The translations under genes and the position numbers were made by a program. Positions 9,085-13,037 of a stretch of DNA of 13,037 nt are shown one piece after another. The stretch is taken from assembly GCA_020024775.1 (NCBI GenBank), contig JAHHTF010000022.1:1-13037 (forward strand), given 5' to 3'. How positions within the stretch are numbered: the first letter of the stretch is position 1; every line of letters begins with the position of its first letter. The notes under the pieces were generated by a model. The model saw only the letters and a list, made by a program, of their open reading frames with translations, made no database searches and was not told the origin of the DNA. This stretch comes from Ureaplasma sp. Its GTDB lineage: Bacteria > Bacillota_I > Bacilli_A > Mycoplasmatales > Mycoplasmoidaceae.

Positions 9085-12000
9085 TAAATTATAATTAGTT
9101 CCACCTCTAGAAACTTGTACTTTTCCTTGTGAATCTGCCAAATGAGAAGCATCAATGGAAACTGAACTATTTATAGCACCCTTAAGTTCAAGAGCTCTTG
9201 AACCATTGTCATCAACAACCATATAATTTAAGTTATTAGCTTCTACTAATAATCCAACTGGTAATGATGTTGGGTTTTCATTTGTAGATACCATTGGAGT
9301 TAAAACTTGAATTTGATTACCTACTAAATTTAAAAGGCTATTGCTAGCAAGTGCTAGATTATTTTCTTTTGTAATGTTTAAAACAACATTGTAAGAATAA
9401 TATTCATCTGTATAAGTAGCTGATTTTTGAGTTAATACAACATCAGTTACTGATGCACCAGCTCCTTGTAGTTGTTCATTAACTTGAGTCTTGATGTTGT
9501 TTTTAATAGCTTCATCATTACTACCATTGTAAGCAGCTAATTGAGTTTTAACTATTTCATTAATTGCATCAATCTTAGAAGTATCTAATGTTGCTGTATA
9601 AGAAGGATTTTTAATAGCAGAATCAATTGTATTAACAGTTACTAAATCATTTCCTGATTTTGTGATTGATGTTGTATTAGCTAATCCAATAATATATGAA
9701 CTTGATACTTGTAATGTAACTTTATATGGAATGAATTGTGCATTACCAACAACTGCTTGTCTTTGTAATGTAACATCATTTAATACAATATCACTTTTAG
9801 CTAGAATTGGAGTAACTGCAGTTTTAATATCATTTTTAATTTGATCTGTGTTAGCTTCAGTTAATTTAGCTATTTGATCATTAAATACACTCATGATAGC
9901 TGTAATTGAATCTGCTGAAACTTCAGTTGTGTATTGTGCATTTGGAATACTAGTAGTTAATCCTTCTACAGTAGTTACAACATTACTAGATTGTGTGAAT
10001 ACTGATGTTGATGCTAATTTGATATTAGGATAAGAAGCAAATGTTAAACTAACAGTATTTAAAATGAATTTATTTGAATCAGGAGTTTCTTTAGCTTTAA
10101 ATGCAACAGAGTCAACTGATACTCCTAAACTACTTAATTCTGTATTAACTTGGTTTTTAATATCTTCTTGGATTGTTGCTGCATTATCAGCAGTTAATTT
10201 TGCAACTTTTGTTGTTAAGATGTTGTTGATTGCAGTAATCTTAGCATCATCAATTGTAATTGTATAATTAGTATTTTGAATTGTAGTAACAATTGGATTT
10301 ACTGTTGAGATTTGAGTTTGTGTACTTGTTAAAACAGTATCGTTTTCTAATACAAATTTATTTGCACTAGTTACGTTTAATACTACATTATAAGAAACAA
10401 AATTATCAGTTTCAGTTGGAGTTACTTCATTTAAATCAACTGAGTCTACAGTAATTTGAGTACCAGTTAATTTTTCATTAACTTGAGATAAAATTGTATC
10501 TTTAATATCTTGAGCATTACTTGTTGATAATGTTTTAACTTGATCATTTAAGATTGTATTGATTTCATTAATTTTAGTGTTATCTAAAGTAATTGTATAA
10601 TCTGGGTTTTTGTTAATTGAAAGAATTGGAGTAACTGTAACTAATGAGTTGTTTACTTTTTTTAATGTAGTTTCATTAGCTAATGTTACTTCAGGATCTG
10701 CTCCAATGTTTAATGTAACATTATAAGATAATTTTTCATCTGTACTTGATGCTGGTTGAGCATCTAATGTAACTGATGAAACATTAATACCTAAACTGTT
10801 TAATTGTGCATTAACTTGATTTTTAATTGCATCAGTAATAGTTGCTTCATTAGTTCCATCAAATAACTTAACTTGTGCATTTAAAATATCATTAACTGCA
10901 CTAATTTTAGCTTCATCTAAATTAACTGTATAAGTTGGGTTTTTGATTGTTGTAGTAATTGGATTAACAGTTACTAATGAATTACCTGATAATTCGATTG
11001 AATCTGAATTAGCTAAACTGATAGTGTAATCACTAGTTACATCTAAACTTACTTTATATGTTAAGAATTCAGAAGCATCACTTACTGGTTGTTTAGATAA
11101 TGTAACTGAGTTTAAAACAATTTTACTAGGTTCAAGAATTGGAGTAACTGCAGTTTTAATTGCAGATGTAATATCTGATTCATTACTATCAGTTAATTTT
11201 TTTAATTGTTCATCAAAAATTCCCATGATAGAAGTAATTTGTTCTGCAGATACAGTTACAACATATTTTGAATTAGGTACTAATGATACTAATGCATTAA
11301 CAGTACTAATTGCATTACCTACTTTATTTAAAACTGTTGTAGATGCTAATGTAACATTAGGTTCACTTCCGATGTTTAATGTAACATCATAAGAAATGAA
11401 TTCAGCTGAAGCATCCGCATCTTTTGCAGTTAATGTAACTGAATCAACTACTACTCCTAAGCTACTTAATTTTTCATTAACTTGAGTTTTGATTGCAGTT
11501 TGAACATCTGCTTCATTTGTTTTATTCAATGTAGCAACTTGATCAGTTAAGATTGTATTAATTGCATTAATTTGATCATCTGAAATTGTTACAGTATAAG
11601 AATCATTTTTAATTGTAGAAGCAATTGGATTAACTGTAGTAATTTTGTTTTCAGATTTAGTTAGAATTGTTTCACTAGCTAAAGTGAATTGAATTCCACT
11701 AGCTACATTTAGTGCAACATTATATGAAATAAATTTATCAGATGCTGATGCACTAACTGGAGTTAAATCAACACTAGATACTGTGATACCAGTTTCAGTT
11801 AAAGCAGTGTTTACTTGATTTTGAATTTCATTTTGAATATCTGATGTATTACCAGAATTTAATTTAGCAACTTCATCATTTAAGATTTTGTTAATTGCTG
11901 TAATCTTACCATCATCAATTGTAATAGTATATCCTGTGTTTTTATTTGCTGAAACAATTGGATTAACTGTTACTAAAGAGTTGTTAACTTTTTTTAATGT

Positions 12001-12870
12001 AGTTTCAGATGCTAAACTAACAATTGGAGTTGCACCAATGTTTAATGTAACATCATAAGAAATAAATTTATCTGATGCTGATGCAGTTTTAGGAGTAAAT
12101 GCAACAGATGAAACTGTTACACCTAAACTCTTTAATTGTTCATTAACTTGAGTTTGAATAGTTGTTTGAATATCAGATTCATTGCTACCATTTAATTTTG
12201 CAACTTCAGTATTTAAAATTGTACTGATTGCAGAAATTTGATCTTCACTAATTACAAGTGAATGTTGTGGGTTTTTAACTGTTGTTTGAATTGGAGCAAC
12301 AGTTAAGATTTGTTTACCTTCAACCTTTAATGTTGTTGAAGATTGTAATGTAACAGTTTTTTCACTACTGAAGTTTAATGCTACATTATAAGACACAAAT
12401 TCATCAGCTTCTAATGCATTTGCTGGAGTTAGTACTACTGAATCAATTGTGATACCAGTTGATGCTAATGCAGTATTAACTAATGTTTTGATTTCATTTT
12501 CAATATGAGTTCCATTATCAGATGTTAATTTCCCTAATTCATCATTGATAATCTTGTTGATATTTTCAATTTGTTCATTTTTTAATTCAACACTTGCTTC
12601 TGGAGAAGGAGTAGGTGTTGGAGTTGGAGCAGGACCAGGTGCAGGTGCAGGCGGTTCAACTGGATCAGGAGTTGGAGGTGTAGGACCTGGACTTGGTTCT
12701 GGTTGAGGGGCTGGTGAAGGGTCTACTGGAGTATCTGGTGTTTGAGCAGAGTCATCACCATCAATATTTCCAGAGCCACAACTTACAGCCGTTAGAGCGA
12801 TAGATGCAGGAATAGCTGTAATAGCCACTGCACTAAAGACTCCAAGGATTATTTTATTTTTTAATTTCAT
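8392..12870 (-). CDS. Giant modular lipoprotein: ten 111-aa repeats plus BspA-like LRR domain, 1492 aa
   Basis: The ATG has GAAAGGGG four nt upstream. The signal peptide is MKLKNKIILG with lipobox TAVSC, Cys31. Residues 44-91 are a Pro-rich stalk. Residues 93-1202 are exactly ten 111-residue repeats without indels, each with a helix-like start (ITAINxILNDxVAKL), an IQxQVN segment, a G(I/V)xVxSV strand, (I/V)SY(N/D)V.LN, LA.xT and TVNPI, then KNxxY. Residues 1203-1262 are a linker, and 1263-1492 are about eight BspA-type leucine-rich repeats of period about 23 (LVIPNSVTTIGSSCF type). The frame passes through a TGA at 8767-8769 (Trp1368) and continues to TAA. The first 1367 residues contain no Trp at all. 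The layout suggests a long stalk carrying an LRR tip, probably an adhesin, by analogy with BspA. I do not recognise the 111-residue repeat. Probably a single-gene transcription unit, with a (TA)10 tract upstream and a terminator downstream. Confidence 0.88.
9265..12594 (-). repeat. Ten tandem 333-bp (111-residue) coding repeats
   Basis: Unit residue boundaries are 93, 204, 315, 426, 537, 648, 759, 870, 981 and 1092, ending at 1202. Every unit is exactly 111 residues. By hand count, units 2 and 3, and units 2 and 6, share about 62 of 111 residues. Units 5 and 9 share about 61, while adjacent units 4 and 5 share only about 38, which points to an older four-unit duplication. The DNA copies have diverged, so this is not a fresh expansion. 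Confidence 0.92.
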
Positions 12871-12921
12871 ATTTCCCCTTTCAAATATAAAATGTATCCT
12901 AAATTTTTCTCATGCGCTCTA

Positions 12922-12965
12922 ATTATATATATATATATATATAAGAATGAGAAAAAACTAGACAA
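12922..12965 (-). promoter_or_regulatory. Possible promoter of the 1492-aa lipoprotein gene, overlapping the TA tract
   Basis: On the minus strand TTGTCT (12960-12965) is followed after 16 nt by TATATA (12938-12943), the upstream end of the TA tract. A perfect TATAAT (12922-12927) sits at its downstream end, but that is 32 nt from TTGTCT. Which is used cannot be told from sequence. It differs from the promoters of the other two lipoprotein genes. Confidence 0.45.
12924..12943. repeat. (TA)10 dinucleotide tract upstream of the 1492-aa lipoprotein gene
   Basis: Ten uninterrupted TA units lie 53 bases upstream of the ATG, inside the probable promoter. Dinucleotide tracts of this length are prone to slippage and here could change promoter spacing or strength. 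Confidence 0.9.
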
Positions 12966-12973
12966 AATCAAGT

Positions 12974-13013
12974 AAAAAAAAATGGTAGCACTCTAATTTC
13001 TGTGTTTTAGAGT
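12974..13013 (-). terminator. Possible terminator of a gene upstream of the window
   Basis: ACTCTAA (12990-12996) and TTAGAGT (13007-13013) form a 7-bp stem. On the minus strand, nine T (12974-12982) begin 7 nt after the stem. The gap between stem and T run is longer than usual, so the call is tentative; the element could instead belong to the regulatory region of the 1492-residue gene. Confidence 0.4.
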
Positions 13014-13037
13014 AATTATTCAATTATACACAACTTT

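Noticed and set aside
9265..12594. CRISPR-like or non-coding tandem array
   Set aside because: The period is 333 bp, the frame is open throughout, and copies are conserved as protein rather than as DNA; these are coding repeats.

Overview
The window comes from a mollicute (mycoplasma-like bacterium). It is very AT-rich. All four long reading frames lie on the minus strand and are continuous only if TGA is read as tryptophan (genetic code 4). All four products begin with a short basic signal peptide ending in a lipobox cysteine. Under the standard code the genes look shattered into fragments; under code 4 they are intact and end in TAA. I cannot name the species.

Layout in transcription order (right to left). 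Positions 12870-8392: a 1492-residue lipoprotein with a Pro-rich stalk, ten gap-free 111-residue repeats and a C-terminal BspA-like leucine-rich repeat (LRR) domain. Positions 8268-5869: a 799-residue lipoprotein with five ~108-residue repeats ending in GFK-x-W and a Trp-rich C-terminus. Positions 5715-4444: a 423-residue lipoprotein with one degenerate copy of that repeat and a BspA-like LRR domain. Positions 4414-350: a 1354-residue lipoprotein with an M60 (enhancin/mucinase-like) metallopeptidase domain, a PA14-like region and further beta-rich C-terminal domains. The last 349 bases (left edge) hold hairpins and no convincing gene.

Hairpin terminators start 8-9 nt after three of the four stop codons. 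The exception is the 29-nt gap between the 423-residue protein and the M60 protein, so there appear to be three transcription units: the large repeat protein alone, the 799-residue protein alone, and a two-gene operon. The 799- and 423-residue genes share a near-duplicate promoter and leader.

Together this looks like a surface-antigen locus: modular lipoproteins that share signal peptides, repeats and LRR ends in different combinations, plus a surface protease or glycan-binding protein. The two most striking DNA signals are an eight-G tract inside the signal-peptide codons of the 799-residue gene, where a one-base slip in either direction gives an early stop, and a (TA)10 tract in the promoter region of the largest gene. 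Both fit slipped-strand phase variation, but that is inference; no length variation can be seen in a single sequence.
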